Positions 10,609-23,052 of a DNA stretch of 64,000 nt are shown piece after piece. The DNA is taken from the NCBI RefSeq assembly GCF_023101765.2, contig NC_064219.1, positions 9,713,774 through 9,777,773 on the forward strand, written 5' to 3'. Origin of the DNA: Spodoptera frugiperda. Its lineage: Eukaryota; Arthropoda; Insecta; Lepidoptera; Noctuidae. Each line of letters begins with the position of its first letter. Within the stretch, counting starts at the first letter, position 1. Made by a program: the position numbers and the translations under genes. The notes under the pieces are model-generated. The model was not told the DNA's origin, did no database searches, and worked only from the letters and a program-made list of their open reading frames with translations.

Positions 10609-13600
10609 TTAATAATAGCCTAGGGCTTTGGTCATCTTGTCCATTTCGATTAGGCCATCCATGGTCTCCAGAGAAGTGGGGATGATCTGATCTGCTGGCA
10701 GAAGGAAGCCATACTCTCCAAGGTCACGAAGCTCAAGGAGGTAAGATATAGGCACGTTCAGTTCATACTTCACCCAGTCGAAGGAACCTCCACTCATAGG
10801 ATCTAAAATAAAAAGGTAAAGTATAGAATAGAATCAGGCGTTACTTTGTGGAAATCCATGCTACACTAAAAATACAATAGATTTTTGAGTTTTAATTCCG
10901 CATATACTAATAGCGTATATAGGTATAGGTATTGTTAGTGTAAAAAGGTAAATAAAGGATAATTTGAAAAAATATACACAGTTAATTTGCACCGAAAACT
11001 TTTAAGTAGGTAACATTTATGTGCATACAATGTTTAAATAAAAACTACGTCACGCCTTTTATCCCCGAAGGGGTAGGTGCACATTACAGCATGTAATGGC
11101 ACTGTACCTACAATGTACACCCTACTTTTCGAAAATTGTGTTATAAGTCCCATGTAATAGGGGGTGAGCCTATTGCCATGTATTGGGCACAATTCCAGAC
11201 TCCGTGCTACTACTGAGAATTTTTTCCAAAAACTGAAAAAAAGCGCAGTAATACTTTTTCCGATCCAGGAATCGAACCCTAGAGCCCTTGTCCGGTAGTC
11301 ACACTGGCGACCACTCGACCAACTAGGTAGTCTTTGTATGATTGCATTTTCAGCCAATTTTGACTTTCGATTGGCGCTGTCTTGAGTGATTGGCTGTTGT
11401 GATATTGACGGGTCGATCCGTGCATACATAATTATTTAATTTCAAAATCATTAAATTATTGTTCCTAGTTGCCTGCCACTATTCCAGGTGTAATCATTAT
11501 TGTGTCAAAAAGTAATATCTGTAATACTTACACATTACGTTAGCAGAAAGTCCGACTCTGTACTGTGTTCCATAACGTTTTGCTATAGCGTCAGAACTTT
11601 TGATCGCAATTTCGTACTGAAAGCAATACATAGTGTTATTTTAAAGACACTCACACAGTCACATCATCATATACATCAACAGCCTATAAGTAGCCACTGC
11701 TGACCAAAGGCGTCTTCTCGCACAGAGAAGGTTTGAGCATTAATTACAACGCTTCACGCATATATCATTAGAAATTATAAGCCCAGTTTTCCTCACGATA
11801 TTTTCCTTCACCGTTTATAAGTAGTTTCTCAATAATCTCTGAAAGTACATATTCATAACTTGGAAAAAGTCACATTGGAATTTGCTATTCGCAGGTTTCG
11901 AGCGCGCACCCTCATGCTTCAGAAGCGGGTCTCTTAAACCTCAGCGACACCAAACTTAATAATTTATATATAATACTATGATGGATGTTGTTAAAAATAA
12001 ATACGTACCATATCAGCATAGTTTCTAGATTGCCAAGCATCTTCAATGTTTACATGACTGTACGGTACTAGAATCAGTTGGGTGTAAGAATGGAAAGCAA
12101 GATAGTAGATGATTCTGCCTATTTGATCGAGACGCTGAACGTAACCAGCGATAGCTCGCGATTCAGGTTCGGAGAAGCTGCCTGGACCGGCGTATGTGTT
12201 GGTGCATGAGTCGTTTGATGCTCCAATAACTGGAAATTAAAAGAAAAACAATTATAAGTTTAATCTTACTGTGATAAAAGAAAATGGAACTTAAATCTAA
12301 AAGATAATTACATTAAAATAGGGCCTTATTGATTGATCCTCCAATCGAGGCAGAAAGCCAAAAAGTGTTTTTATGGGCATATCATATCACTACTTCGACT
12401 TTAATAATGCACATAGGCTTAACCCCTTCACAGGCTGGTTGGAGTTTGCTGTTTAAAAGGTTTAGCTTTATCAGAGAAAGAAGCTGCCCGGGTTCTGTAA
12501 CGTAGGCCATCGTGTGTTTAAACACTTACCCATCCACTGAACATCAAAGTTTCTATTGAGATCCACACCATGGCTCATGTCATCGTCCACTCCTTCAGCA
12601 CAGGTCTTCACACTTTCTGGACTGCGGTTTTTCCTCCACATACGATTCTGTAAGAAGGAGAATAAGCAACTGAAACTAGAATCCCAGGCAATCCTGATCT
12701 ATTCAAAACTTGAAATATCTGGTAGCATATTCGATAAGTATATTCAATCTTTAATATTTAAACAAATTAATTAATCATACTTTTGACATGACTATTTCAC
12801 TCTCTACATACATTTGTAATTTGTAAGAAACTGAATACTGTAGATAGACAAATAGATAGATTTATCTTTATATTACTTTACACTATTATATTAATAAAAA
12901 AGAATACAAAAAAGACAATAATTAAAATAATGGGCACAAAGGCGGTCTTATCACTGATAGTGATTTCTACCAGACAACCTTTGGGTCGCTATAATGCAAA
13001 GGAAAGAAATGTTCATTGGCGAGATTAAACAGAGAAAATAATAACAACAAGATATTATCTCCACTGTTCAAAAAGCTGTCCAAAGAAGAATAACAATAGT
13101 TCCAATCAGAAATTAAAAAGATACTCACATCAGTAAAAGTATAAACATATCCGTCAGGGTTCACAATAGGGAAGATATGCCATTCAAAACTTTCTGCCAA
13201 ATGCCTGATCTCAGGATCTTCGCTTGTCAAAAACTCTTTGATAATCCACGTAACAGTGGCTACAGAGATCCATTCACGGGAATGCAAGGTGCCTTCTAAC
13301 ATTCCAATGAGAGGATTTGGGTTTTTTTCACCCATTTCGTTAGGATAGTGTATGATGATTCCTTTTATGTCTCTGCCTTCAACAGATTGTCCCATGACAA
13401 CTGTTTGAACTACATCTGGATGATGTTCTTCTAATTCATCAAGCCATTTGTATAGAGTGTCGAGGTCATGGTAAGATGTCCAGTCGTAAGATAGGTAGCT
13501 TGAGGATTCGTTTATGTTTTCTGGATTACGTTGCTTGTCAATTGTCCTGGAAATGAGGGTAAACATGTTTTAGATTCTATAGAAAGCTGGTCATTAATTA

Positions 13601-14235
13601 TGAAGATATGAATTTGTTTAATGCCACATCAAAAATAGGTAGTTTTCTTATGTTGAGTTTCGTTGTGTGAGTGAGGTTACCGGAGGCCTAATTACCAACC
13701 TTTCTGATCCCGATTCCCCAACAGCCCTTAATTTACTAACACACGGCAACCAAACCAAACCAAAAAGCTGGCAACGCACTTGTAACGCCTTTGGTGTTTC
13801 GGGCTGTCCGTGGGCGGCGGCGGCGATTGCTTACCATCAGGTGTTTTGTCAGCTGTTCTAAAAACTCTAATATTAATATAGATGCGCTAATAACATTGAT
13901 TGGTACAAACTTTATACAATAAAAATTAATAATGTAACCAGTGCTTACCTTTGTACATCATCAAGCAACAAAGATGCTTCAATGTTTTCAGTCTTCAGAA
14001 ATTGTAAGAATTCTTCATGTTTATGTGGCGAAACCATCACTTTGGAATCCCTATCCACTCTGATACCATCTTCCCAAAACTCACCAATCCTAGCTTCTTG
14101 TAGCTTTGCTAGTATACCCACTTCACTATCGTCCTTGGGAGAAATTTTATACAACTTATACCCTTCATAATTAACCTTCACAGCGAAAGTGAAACCAAAA
14201 ATTGTTAAAAGAAATATAAAATTTATGGAATTCAT
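10609..14235 (-). CDS. CP2: secreted M14A zinc metallocarboxypeptidase (6 exons, 440 aa)
   Basis: Exons on the minus strand are 14235-13949, 13546-13129, 12647-12530, 12229-12009, 11616-11532 and 10802-10609. All introns are GT-AG and the lengths sum to exactly 441 codons. I chose the ATG at 14235 because it begins an 18-residue signal peptide; an in-frame ATG at 14262 would put nine charged residues before it. A propeptide precedes the catalytic domain. Zinc ligands are H184, E187 and H321. R240, N266-R267, Y377 and E400 complete the active site, so the enzyme should be functional. F384 occupies the position of bovine CPA residue 255, suggesting CPA-like preference for hydrophobic C-termini. 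Exons 1, 4 and 5 have the same lengths as in CP1 (287, 221, 85 nt) and all intron phases match, so the pair arose by tandem duplication. It ends a few residues after the last helix, without the stalk seen in CP1. Confidence 0.96.
11049..11332 (-). mobile_element. SINE-1, nearly full length, in CP2 intron 5
   Basis: Reverse complement of the full SINE-1, from the 3' end (CGTCACGCCTTTTATCCCC) to the tRNA-like head with B box GGTTCGATTCC near 11264-11275 and A box near 11310-11322. It lies in the same intron number as the CP1 SINE-1 but, by window strand, in the opposite orientation. The two are therefore independent insertions, not one inherited through gene duplication. Confidence 0.85.
11664..11890 (+). 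mobile_element. Dispersed repeat family E in CP2 intron 4
   Basis: AGCCTATAAGTAGCCACTGC through AGAAATTATAAGCCCAGTTT and CACGATATTTTCCTTCACCG. The intron is almost filled by it. Two more copies are at 45757 and 55070. Confidence 0.65.
13655..13845 (-). mobile_element. Family A, minus copy in CP2 intron 1
   Basis: TTGTGTGAGTGAGGTTACCG through GGGCGGCGGCGGCGATTGC and TACCATCAGGTG. Confidence 0.7.
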
Positions 14236-14279
14236 TTCGGCTTTATGACGCGCACTAAGCACGATTGCCTAACCTCTGA

Positions 14280-14342
14280 TGATAAATTTCTATAGGACTG
14301 ATAATAGCCCAATAATCTGATAATGAATGAGACGATTTATCA
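14280..14342 (-). promoter_or_regulatory. Cluster of four GATA motifs upstream of CP2
   Basis: TGATAA occurs at 14280-14285, 14299-14304 and 14318-14323, and its complement TTATCA at 14337-14342, all 45-107 nt before the CP2 start codon. On the minus strand the second site reads TTATCAGTC, which also contains an arthropod initiator-like TCAGT. The density suggests GATA-factor control, typical of digestive-enzyme genes in insect midgut. The link to expression is inference. Confidence 0.5.
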
Positions 14343-14637
14343 TCGTGAATTATTAAATATTTAACATGTCATTACGATATTACTTGATAGTTCGTAATTA
14401 GAAATCTTGATTGTGATCTTGAAAAGATTTGGGTTGGGATAAGCGTCATTATCTTTTTTTGCTGGCCATTTATCATTTTTATTTTGTCTTAATTACTATT
14501 TTATGTCAACCAAGCTTAATGTAAAATTGCGACAAAGTGGTTGAATAAATATTCAAATCTTTATACTATCATGGATCTTGACCCGATTTCGAACTCTGGG
14601 AAACTCTGGGATGGAATGGGATTTGTCACTGAAGGAT

Positions 14638-14811
14638 TTACATGTAATTCGATGGCTGAAAGAAGAATTGATCTAAGCGACATGTTTTTGCTATATTAAT
14701 AAATATTAAACATAATCGGAATTATTGAATTTTTCTCCATCGAATGATATTTAACTCAATGTCGCAAAAATGTCTCTTAGATCAATTAACCTCTCAACCG
14801 TTGATATGTAA
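14638..14811. mobile_element. MITE-like inverted repeat upstream of CP2
   Basis: Arms of ~50 bp at 14638-14691 and 14764-14811 pair imperfectly (shared core AATTGATCTAAGMGACAT) around a 72-bp centre. It lies ~400 bp upstream of the CP2 start. Confidence 0.65.
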
Positions 14812-14969
14812 TGATGAGTTCAAAAATTCACTGCAATTTAGCTTGACGAATGAAGACCATGAAGTATCTTTTTTTTGTATTTTGAATGGCTACTAAAATA
14901 TTTTGAATTTTGTTTATCAAAATTCTCTGTACCTAACCTACGAGATAATTATTTTGTCAGATTAACGAC

Positions 14970-15067
14970 CGTACTCAGAGACATTAAATGATTACTTAAA
15001 CTATTCCTTAGTTCTGAAAACAATTGCTAATGTTAAGCATCCATTAAATGACTCTTTATACGGCGGT
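14970..15067. mobile_element. MITE family G copy (TACTCAGAG termini)
   Basis: Begins GTACTCAGAGACATTAAATG and ends in an inverted, decayed version. The same family is at 45417-45532 and 54524-54620. Confidence 0.6.
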
Positions 15068-15588
15068 AATTGCTTTATCAATTTGGAACACGATGATTAT
15101 ACAATTTTCGCGACTCATGTAGTAATTTTTCATAAAAAGAATTTAGGGCAAGATTAAGATCCTTCACAAAGGAATTTCGAATTTAATTTAATAAAGAATA
15201 AACTATAAAATCGTATAAACAAAATAAAATACAAGATTGTTCGACAACAGTCCGGAGTAAGATTTGCAAAGTTTCTTTTGCTGTCTATTTGATCTCTATT
15301 GCCTTGTGTTAAAGATGTTTTTTGTTTGTCTTGGTTGCTTATATTGTTGCACATTTCCCCTTTAGTTGGTGTAACTGTCTTGCAGTACAATTGCTTGTGG
15401 ACTGCGGTACATCTGTACTTGTTTGTAGGAACTTATGCACAATGAGAATTACTTCAGTATTTTCCACTGTTTACTTCATATTTTTAAAACTTATTAGTTT
15501 TGTGGAATGGAGAAAATATTTTATGCTAATGTTGTGTGGTGTTACTTTTCGGTAAGTTTTATTTTTTTAGGTTTAAATATAAATGTAT

Positions 15589-15802
15589 CGTCACGCCTTT
15601 TATCCCTGAAGAAGTAGGCAGAAGTGCACATTAAGGTAAGTAATGTGCAACGTACACCACTTTACACAATTAGTGTTATAAATCTTATCTAATAGAGGCC
15701 AAAATATGCTCAGCAACACTTTGCACGACCCGGGAATCAAACCCGAGGCCCATTACCCGGTGTAGTCGTAGTTGCGTCGCGACCACTTGACCAACGAGGC
15801 AG
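15589..15802 (-). mobile_element. SINE-1 copy
   Basis: Reverse complement of SINE-1, with the 3' end at 15589, B-box region near 15730 and head ending near 15802. It is more diverged than the copy at 5618. Confidence 0.8.
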
Positions 15803-16467
15803 ACAGATAAAATATTCATTTTGTATTTCAAATGGAATAGTTTAGAACAATTTAATGACTGTCTGTATTGCGTTACGTCATCAAATAATAGAGATAATCT
15901 AGTAATGCAATAAGATATCGAGAGCTATCGTGAAATAATAAGATGAAGTATAATAATCAATTGTAATCCATAATAATAAAACTTCTACTACAACAATGGT
16001 TTACTAAATCACTATCTAATAATCCAAGTAATCAGGTAGCCCTACACTACAAGTACGCACAATTAACAAGATAAGCAAACACTACACACACATACAAAAA
16101 AAAATGAAAATTTAAAACAGCATTCCATTTTCCATTCTATAAAGAGCCTTACGCACTTGCCGTAGCCCGCTCCTTGGGTGGGTCAGAGCGGCACAATTAT
16201 ATTTATCGCCGCGTACCGCCGTGTCCTCAGTCCACGCATAAATCAGCTCACGTACGATGTCGAAGTGACGTGTCGTCGATCGCTGCGACTAACTTTGCAA
16301 TGGGAACGATCCTTTACATTCGCTATTTATCTTTTGTAATATTGTATGCATGTTAAAATGTCGTTTTCGATATTGCTTGTCTGAAATACTTGTGCGATCA
16401 TGTCGATTCTTTTCGTTGATTAATTGTCAATGGATATCGATAAAATATACAATAAAATTTTTGTGCT

Positions 16468-16655
16468 ATGGCATCGCGTACTTGAGCTGCACATCTTCCT
16501 CGCACAGTTACTTTGTGGCGGCGCATCTGCGCATTTTACTCGCACAGCTATGTAGCTTAGTATCAGTGGAAACGGTCACATAGTTTCACAGCTTAGCTAT
16601 TACATATTTGTAGCATAGCTACATAGCACATCTCTGGTGGAAATGCTCTTAGATC
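16468..16655. mobile_element. MITE family C fragment
   Basis: GAGCTGCACATCTTCCTCGC through CTATGTAGCTTAGTATCAGT to the family terminus ACATCTCTGGTGGAAATGC. Confidence 0.65.
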
Positions 16656-16695
16656 ATGCAATAACCAAATTTACCTTTTCAGTAGGTGTACGATT

Positions 16696-16976
16696 AATTT
16701 TTTTATGGAATAAGTCGGCAAACGAACAGATGGATTACCTGATGGTAAGCAATCGTCGCCACCCCGTGTAACGTCTCTGGTGCAGGTGCATTGCTGGCCT
16801 TTAGGGGTTAATAATTTAAGGGTTGTTGGGGAATCAGGGATTGGGAATTGGGCCCCCGGTTACCTCACTCACACAACGTACGCAAGCGTTGTTTCACGTA
16901 GGTTTTCTATGAGACCGTGGTGTCACTCCGAACGAACCGGCCCATTCGTACCGAAGCATGGCTCTCCCACACTTTA
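16696..16976 (+). mobile_element. Family A, near full length
   Basis: Starts near TTTTTTATGGAATAAGTCGG and ends CATGGCTCTCCCACACTTTA; all family motifs are present. Confidence 0.75.
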
Positions 16977-17319
16977 GTTGATTGAATGTACTATAATACT
17001 AGCATCTATATCGAGATTCAATGGTTCAGCAAATTGATTTGAAGTAGTCATCTGATTATAATCTCAATTAATTAGGGACTGTATTAACAGTGCCCTAATT
17101 ATCATTATCTAGTAACTAATAAGAATGTAATTAGCTCACTTCTAATGTGGCTAGTAAATTAGAGTATTTATTTGGTGTTTACTTTGAAGTGAACGGGAAG
17201 ATTGAGACTTTTGTTTCTTTGATAAGTACTGATGATTTTGTGTTAGGGAAGAATACTTATATCATTTAATTTTTTGCAGACAAAACTGTGTTTTATCAAA
17301 ACCAAAAATACCAATGCCG

Positions 17320-17625
17320 TTGTGAGTTTAGCCAGACCACCACAGATGGGGCCCAGTAGTGCTGATGCCCGATCCGGAACTGCGGACTGCAACGTAACAA
17401 GTTACCGACTCCGACTCAAAGCAGGAGAAGGAACGGGGTTGAGACGTAAGAGTTGGACCCTCTCTCTCGTCTCACCCAAGGCGGGAGAAGCCATTGGATG
17501 ATTTGCCTGGTTACCGTGGCTCCAGCTCAAAACAGGAAAAGTAACGAGGTGGTTTTTAGTCAGTAAGAGTTTGACATTCCTTCTCGTCTCATCCAAGGCG
17601 GGATTATTTTCCCCCTAAAAAAAGC
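17320..17625 (+). mobile_element. Family B copy with partial internal duplication
   Basis: The GCTC(A)AAACAGGARAAG...CCAAGGCGGGA module occurs twice (around 17415-17490 and 17525-17605), so the copy is longer than the others. Confidence 0.65.
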
Positions 17626-18967
17626 TTTGCGAAATTGAAGAATCTTTTATACAAATCAGGACAGGCACCTCGCGTCGGTAAGAGTACCTACGTAGTATGT
17701 ATTTGTTTATAAATCCCTTGCTTTTATTGTAGTATTAGATGACCCTGTTAAAAACAACAATATGATAAGGCAATATAATAATTTCCAAATAGCCACTTAA
17801 TCATCACCATATCTACCAAAAACGGGGCAAAATACAATAATTTTCAATGGGTATCTCAACATTTATGATTCTCCCTTAAAGGGCTAGGCAGGAACAAAAT
17901 AATTTACGATCAGCCCAGTACCGCTTAATCAGCGGTTGGTTCATTGTTAACTCGCTCAGCGCGGAATAATGGCGCTATTGTCTCTGAGTATCGCGATAAG
18001 TTTGTGGTTTAAGTTGAAAACTTTGTGTTTTCTTCAATTTTGTACCATATTTCTTAGGAGTTGATTGTGACAATGTTGTATACGAATTGTTGGTCGATAA
18101 TTTGACTGTCCAGCGGTTATTTTTTTAAGATGTAAAAATAAATAAATTTATTTATTTCTGACTTTTTCCATTCCATATTTTACACTAATAAACCAATCAT
18201 AAAATACTTATTTTGAAAAGAAAGAACATTTAAAAAGATTATCGCAAACTATAGAAGTTATATTGGTATCTTTCTTTTCTTAATTTATTCCAAGTTTGAT
18301 TCCTGTATTAACCATAAGTGATATTAGTGTTTTTACAAGAGGATGGAAAATTGTTCCAGTATCGATTTTTTTTGGTTCATTGATTCATCAGATTATTACG
18401 TTTAATGAAGCTGAGTACACTCTATTCTCAAGCTTAAACCAACATTGTTAACTAACTTATTCGACACTGATTCCCATGAACTTTATTATCTGCTAAAGAC
18501 CTCATAGCCAAAAGCCTCGATCAACACCTGAGTAGGCTAACGTTAGATCAAATAAAAAAAAAACTTTAAAAGTATAAACTGTCTCTTATACATTAAACCA
18601 AACGATTTCCTTTATCAAAGCCTCCTGTATCGAGCTTGTTCGAGTCGCATACGATGCTCTCAAATTGATTCTATACCGATAGTGTTGTAATGTCCGATTC
18701 GATGCAGCCGATATGTTTAAGGCTTAATTAATTTGTTTCGGAAAATATTAGCTTCCATTCTTTATGCTGTTAGTGATATATTACTGTGTAGATTGTATAT
18801 AAGTTGGTTATGTTGTGTGACTTAAGAGAACATACAATGACCGACTCATGTTTAGAGCTTCTTTATACGTATAGACTGAGTTTACTGAAAAAGCTACGGA
18901 TTCGTACAACTTACTATGTTCACAAAATCTTATACTTCCTTCACAAAGTTTATTTTATCAAAATTAC

Positions 18968-19143
18968 TTTTTTTTTAAATAACCTTTCCCGGCACTAAGA
19001 TTCTCTCACGTGTTGTGGGTGCATTTACAAACATACAATTTCACAAACACATGACACCCAGACCCAGAACAACAATTTGTGGATCACACAAAGGGTTGTT
19101 CCGTGAGGGAATCGAACCCGCGATATGTTACACAGTAGTCAGT
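18968..19143 (-). mobile_element. Second tRNA-derived SINE family (SINE-2)
   Basis: On the minus strand it runs from a tRNA-like head with B box GGTTCGATTCCC, through GATCCACAAATTGTTGTTCTG, a TGTCATGTG motif and a conserved TTTGTAAATGCACCC stretch. An A/T-rich tail follows. Similar copies recur at 21286, 22217, 24518, 39093, 50934, 58276, 59885 and 62110. Confidence 0.75.
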
Positions 19144-19831
19144 TTTTTTTTCTAAATATTTGTAATTTTCTGCAAATTCTGCATTCATAATTATCTTGTG
19201 AAAAGTGGAAAATTGTGGTAATAATTACCTCGCTTCTAAAAACATCAAGCTCAAAAAGTACTATCAGAAAACTCCAGTCCTTTAGAGGACAAATAACTGC
19301 AAATTTTCAAAAGCCCACCAACCAACCTCATAACCAGGTACTGACAATAATTTAACGACTTACTTTTCTCATTTCACGCCCAAATGTTAAATTAATTGTC
19401 ACCCAAATAGCTCGAAGGTAGACTCTAATACTTTCATATTTTCCCCACTGAATACCTTTTGAAAAACTCATGAAAAGCTCTTCAGGACCTCGAAAGCCTG
19501 TAATTACAAACCTGGCAAAAATAATTTCGGTAAAAATTATGTCGTAAAAAATGATAGCCAAAGAAAATTGAGGGGAAATGTGATGTTATAGTAGAAAAAG
19601 GTATTTCTATGTGAAAAATACCTAGTTACCTCATCCCATTTACATTCATTATAACCTTAATCTTTCGTCCTTTCAAGCTTGGCTCGTTCATAGTTTTTAT
19701 ATCCTTGTATAATTAAAAATTCTATCCAGTTCAGCTTGTTGTTCCCCTACTACTATAATTCCGAGACTACGTTTTAGAAGTAAAATTAGAAAACCTCAAA
19801 TCTAGGATTTTCTCCAGTTTGATAGTTTTTC

Positions 19832-20045
19832 TTTTTTGAGGGGGACAAAATCATCCACTGTCTACACCCGCCTTGGACGAGACGAGATGGAATGTCAGAC
19901 TTTTATTGACTAAAAACCACACTGTTCCGAATCCTAGTTTTCGAGCCGGAGCCCCGGTAACCCCTAGGCAGTTCACAGCTCCGGACATCAGACGGTCGAC
20001 ATTAGCCCTACTGGGGCTCATCTGTGGTGGTCTGACGGCTCTTTG
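19832..20045 (-). mobile_element. Family B, full-length minus copy
   Basis: TTTTTTGAGGGGGACAAAAT to GGGCTCATCTGTGGTGGTCT. Confidence 0.7.
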
Positions 20046-21285
20046 AGGCATAGTACTCCCAGACAGTTATACGGTGCAATCAGTGAAAGTCAATAGGAAA
20101 TTCTGAATAATAAATTCTAATTTCTGTAATCAGTATAGTTCATATTATATTGTTTTTGCCAATTCCACGACAAATGCCGAATAGTGCACTCTATGTGTAT
20201 GTACATAAACATCTAAAACATTCCAGAAATAACTCGATACATTTCTAAACCAATGGTAGAGAACCAGAGGTGTGACGTTTTTAAAGATATTGCGGACGGC
20301 CTGGCTTCATTTTATGACGTCATTGTTGGCCGTAAACGTCATTACCAACGACTTTTGGCTTAAGAAAGTGGAAAATTTAAAGAAAACGAAAATGACAGCA
20401 ATAAGTTCTATTTACTTTTAAGGAAGGGCAATCTTTGCTTAAAGTAATATTTTTTGATACGACTATCGGCACAATGATTACTGAATCTACATCCCACATT
20501 CTAACAACGGCATGAGCTAAACTAGGATATTTACTCGCTTTATTTTTTACGAAATATCTTTTTATTAAAGATTTTTATTTTTAAACTCATGTTTTAGCTT
20601 AATGTGAATATAGAATGGACCGACTCCAATGAACTCTCATAACACTAATGGAAAGTGACTCCCTAAATACACGTTGAACTCTGAATAACCTTTTACGAAA
20701 CCGACGCGAGAACCACGCACACACATACACCAATTATACACCAAAACTGGTAAACCGAATTCATAACACGAAACAAAATTCAGTAGTACATCATATTTTG
20801 TCTGACTGCTATCAAAAACGGGGCTAAAACAAAGCTCGCACTTTTTGTTCCACTCATAACGCTTTGTCCGAGATACAGGCCCATGCGGCCCACTGTGCAG
20901 TTGGAAAAAAAAACGAAAACTCTACGGAATTGACTAACCAGAATTGTGATTCAGGAGTGGCTTGGTTTTTATGTGTTTTGCCAACTAGATTCCTGAATGA
21001 TGTTGTAGTTCCCATGAATACCTGGAATTTTGGTGTGGACATGGTAGTACATTGTTTGAACTCAAACTTACTTTGAGGGAGGTGACAAAGCGCCACCTTT
21101 ACCTCGTTATAATCCTAGCCTCGTCTAGTTTAGTACTCGTAGATGTGTAAAAGAGTTACATTGTAACCTATTTGCAAAAATAAATATCATTTATCTATAA
21201 GAATGAAACTGTTGAGAATTGGGGTTTTTGATAGTTTTACTGAGTACAATTTTTTTGACTTAGAAGTTATTCCTATCTCGTAGGT

Positions 21286-21482
21286 TTTTTTTTACATTGC
21301 CCTACACTAGGATTTTCTCCTGTGTAGTGGGTACGTTTACAAATATACAATTTCACATACATATGATACTTAGACCCGAAACAAAAATTTATGAATCACA
21401 CAAACAATTACTCCGTGCGGGAATCGAACCCGCTACATGTTACGCGGCAGCCGGTTACCCAGCCACCGCGCCAACCGTCAGT
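21286..21482 (-). mobile_element. SINE-2, full length
   Basis: Reverse complement of SINE-2: A/T-rich tail and ACTAGGATTTTCTCCTGTG on the left, tRNA-like head with GGAATCGAACCCGC near 21419 and the A-box side ending near 21480. This is one of the more complete copies. Confidence 0.8.
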
Positions 21483-22216
21483 AATTTCAGTCAGCAGAGA
21501 TGCTACCAAAACTAGACTATAAAAAAAAGTAACAAAAATATAACAACAATAGAAAATTTTAACTCAAAATTTTCCAAACATCAGAACAACAAGTAAATAG
21601 TGCCGCCAACATATCAATTTCAAAACATATCGATAAAATCAGTTTTTTTTTTACAAAAAGAACAAGCCATTCGAACGGAGTGCACAGAGCGGCAACAAAC
21701 AATAGGACGGACGCGCGTGATTTACGCTCTACACGGATATTGTTGAAATTCGCATCGATACTGCTTTTGTTTTGCCGTCTGCCTTCTTATCGCCTCTTAG
21801 GGATGGGACTGTCGATAGATATGTTTACCGTGTTCATACTTTCGTTATACTTTGATTTATTGCTGTTTGAATTTTTTTTTTTGGGAGTAATATTGTTTTT
21901 TTCGTTTTGTTTTTTGTTTTTTTTATTGAATTAAATTTGTTATTTATATGTGTTATTGTAATTTAAATTGTTATTATTTGAAAAATATGTTGAATTGTTC
22001 TTATAAGAAAAAAAAATAGTTTCAAAATAAATCATAAGAGTAAACACTCTTGAATAATGTAATGCAATTAAAGTTTTTTCATTATCGAATCTATAATTAT
22101 TAATTGTAATGGAATGAACTTAACGAGCTAAAAAAAGAAAAATCAATTAATTTACGAAAAGAATCAAGTTATCAAATCAATATAATATAATTACCTGACT
22201 TTACTGCATTATTTAA

Positions 22217-22415
22217 CTAACGGTTAGTGCGGTGACTGGGCAGCCGGTTGCCGAGTAGGAAACTTGATTCCCACACGGAGCAATTCGTTTGTGATCCATA
22301 AATTGTTGTTTCGAGTCTGGGTGTCACGTGTATGTGAACTTGTATATTTGCAAACGCACCCATAACCCAGGAAGCATACTATTGTGGGGCAACATTAAAA
22401 AATAAAAAAATAAAA
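22217..22415 (+). mobile_element. SINE-2, full length
   Basis: Plus-strand copy with head (GGTTAGTGCGGTGAC to ACTTGATTCCCAC), body (CCATAAATTGTTGTTTCG), conserved 3' segment (GCAAACGCACCCATAAC) and an A-rich tail at 22394-22415. Confidence 0.8.
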
Positions 22416-22864
22416 TGATCTCTACATTGACAGGACATAAATCTGACTTTAATTAAAACATCTATATTTACTTCTAGACATAATGAAAGTATCGACCTCC
22501 CACATCACTATAGCAGAACAGTGCGCCCGTATGGTATAACACTACAACAAAATATTAAACGCATTCCTATGCGGCATACATTGTGTTAGTATATCTAGTA
22601 TCTAGCAAGATCTATGTTCAAAGCATGGGAGGAAATGTTCTATTGACATTAGCTTATGTTTGCCATAGAAATTCTTTTGTAAGAACGTAGGAAAGGGCTA
22701 TTACCTACATACATATTTGACAGAGAAAGTATAGCGCTCTCTGATAAAGCTGAATCTTTAAAATTTCAATCTTCTTCTTTTTTTTTCTTTCTTTCTTTCA
22801 ATTTCAAACCTTCCAACCAAACATATATTTTGTGACAAACCTTGAAGGTCCTATATTCCAGTAT

Positions 22865-23052
22865 TTCATTATTGTGTTAGTGAGGTTACCGGGCCCATCG
22901 CCTTCCCAATCCCCGATTCCCCAAAAACCCTTAAATTTCTTACTCAAAAAGGCCAGCAACGCTCTTGTAACGCCTCGGGTGTTTCTGGTATCCATGGGCA
23001 GTGGCGATTGCTTACTATCAGATTCATTACTCGTTTACCGGCTTATTCCATA
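22865..23052 (-). mobile_element. Family A, minus copy next to the Mutator-like element
   Basis: GTGTTAGTGAGGTTACCGGG to ACCGGCTTATTCCATAAAAA. Confidence 0.7.

Larger units (their letters stand above)
15070..16690. other. Gene-free stretch with a CpG-richer patch
   Basis: Contains SINE-1 at 15589 and MITE C at 16468. 16145-16320 is richer in CG dinucleotides (GCCGCGTACCGCCGTGTCC), but I find no ORF, splice pattern or known promoter motif set that would make it a gene start. Confidence 0.5.
17626..22800. other. Gene-free stretch
   Basis: Holds only SINE-2 (18968, 21286, 22217) and family B (19832). The remainder is unique A/T-rich DNA. 21640-21820 is CpG-richer, with TATCGATA and TCGATAG motifs of the kind seen in insect core promoters, but has no linked coding exon. 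Confidence 0.5.
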
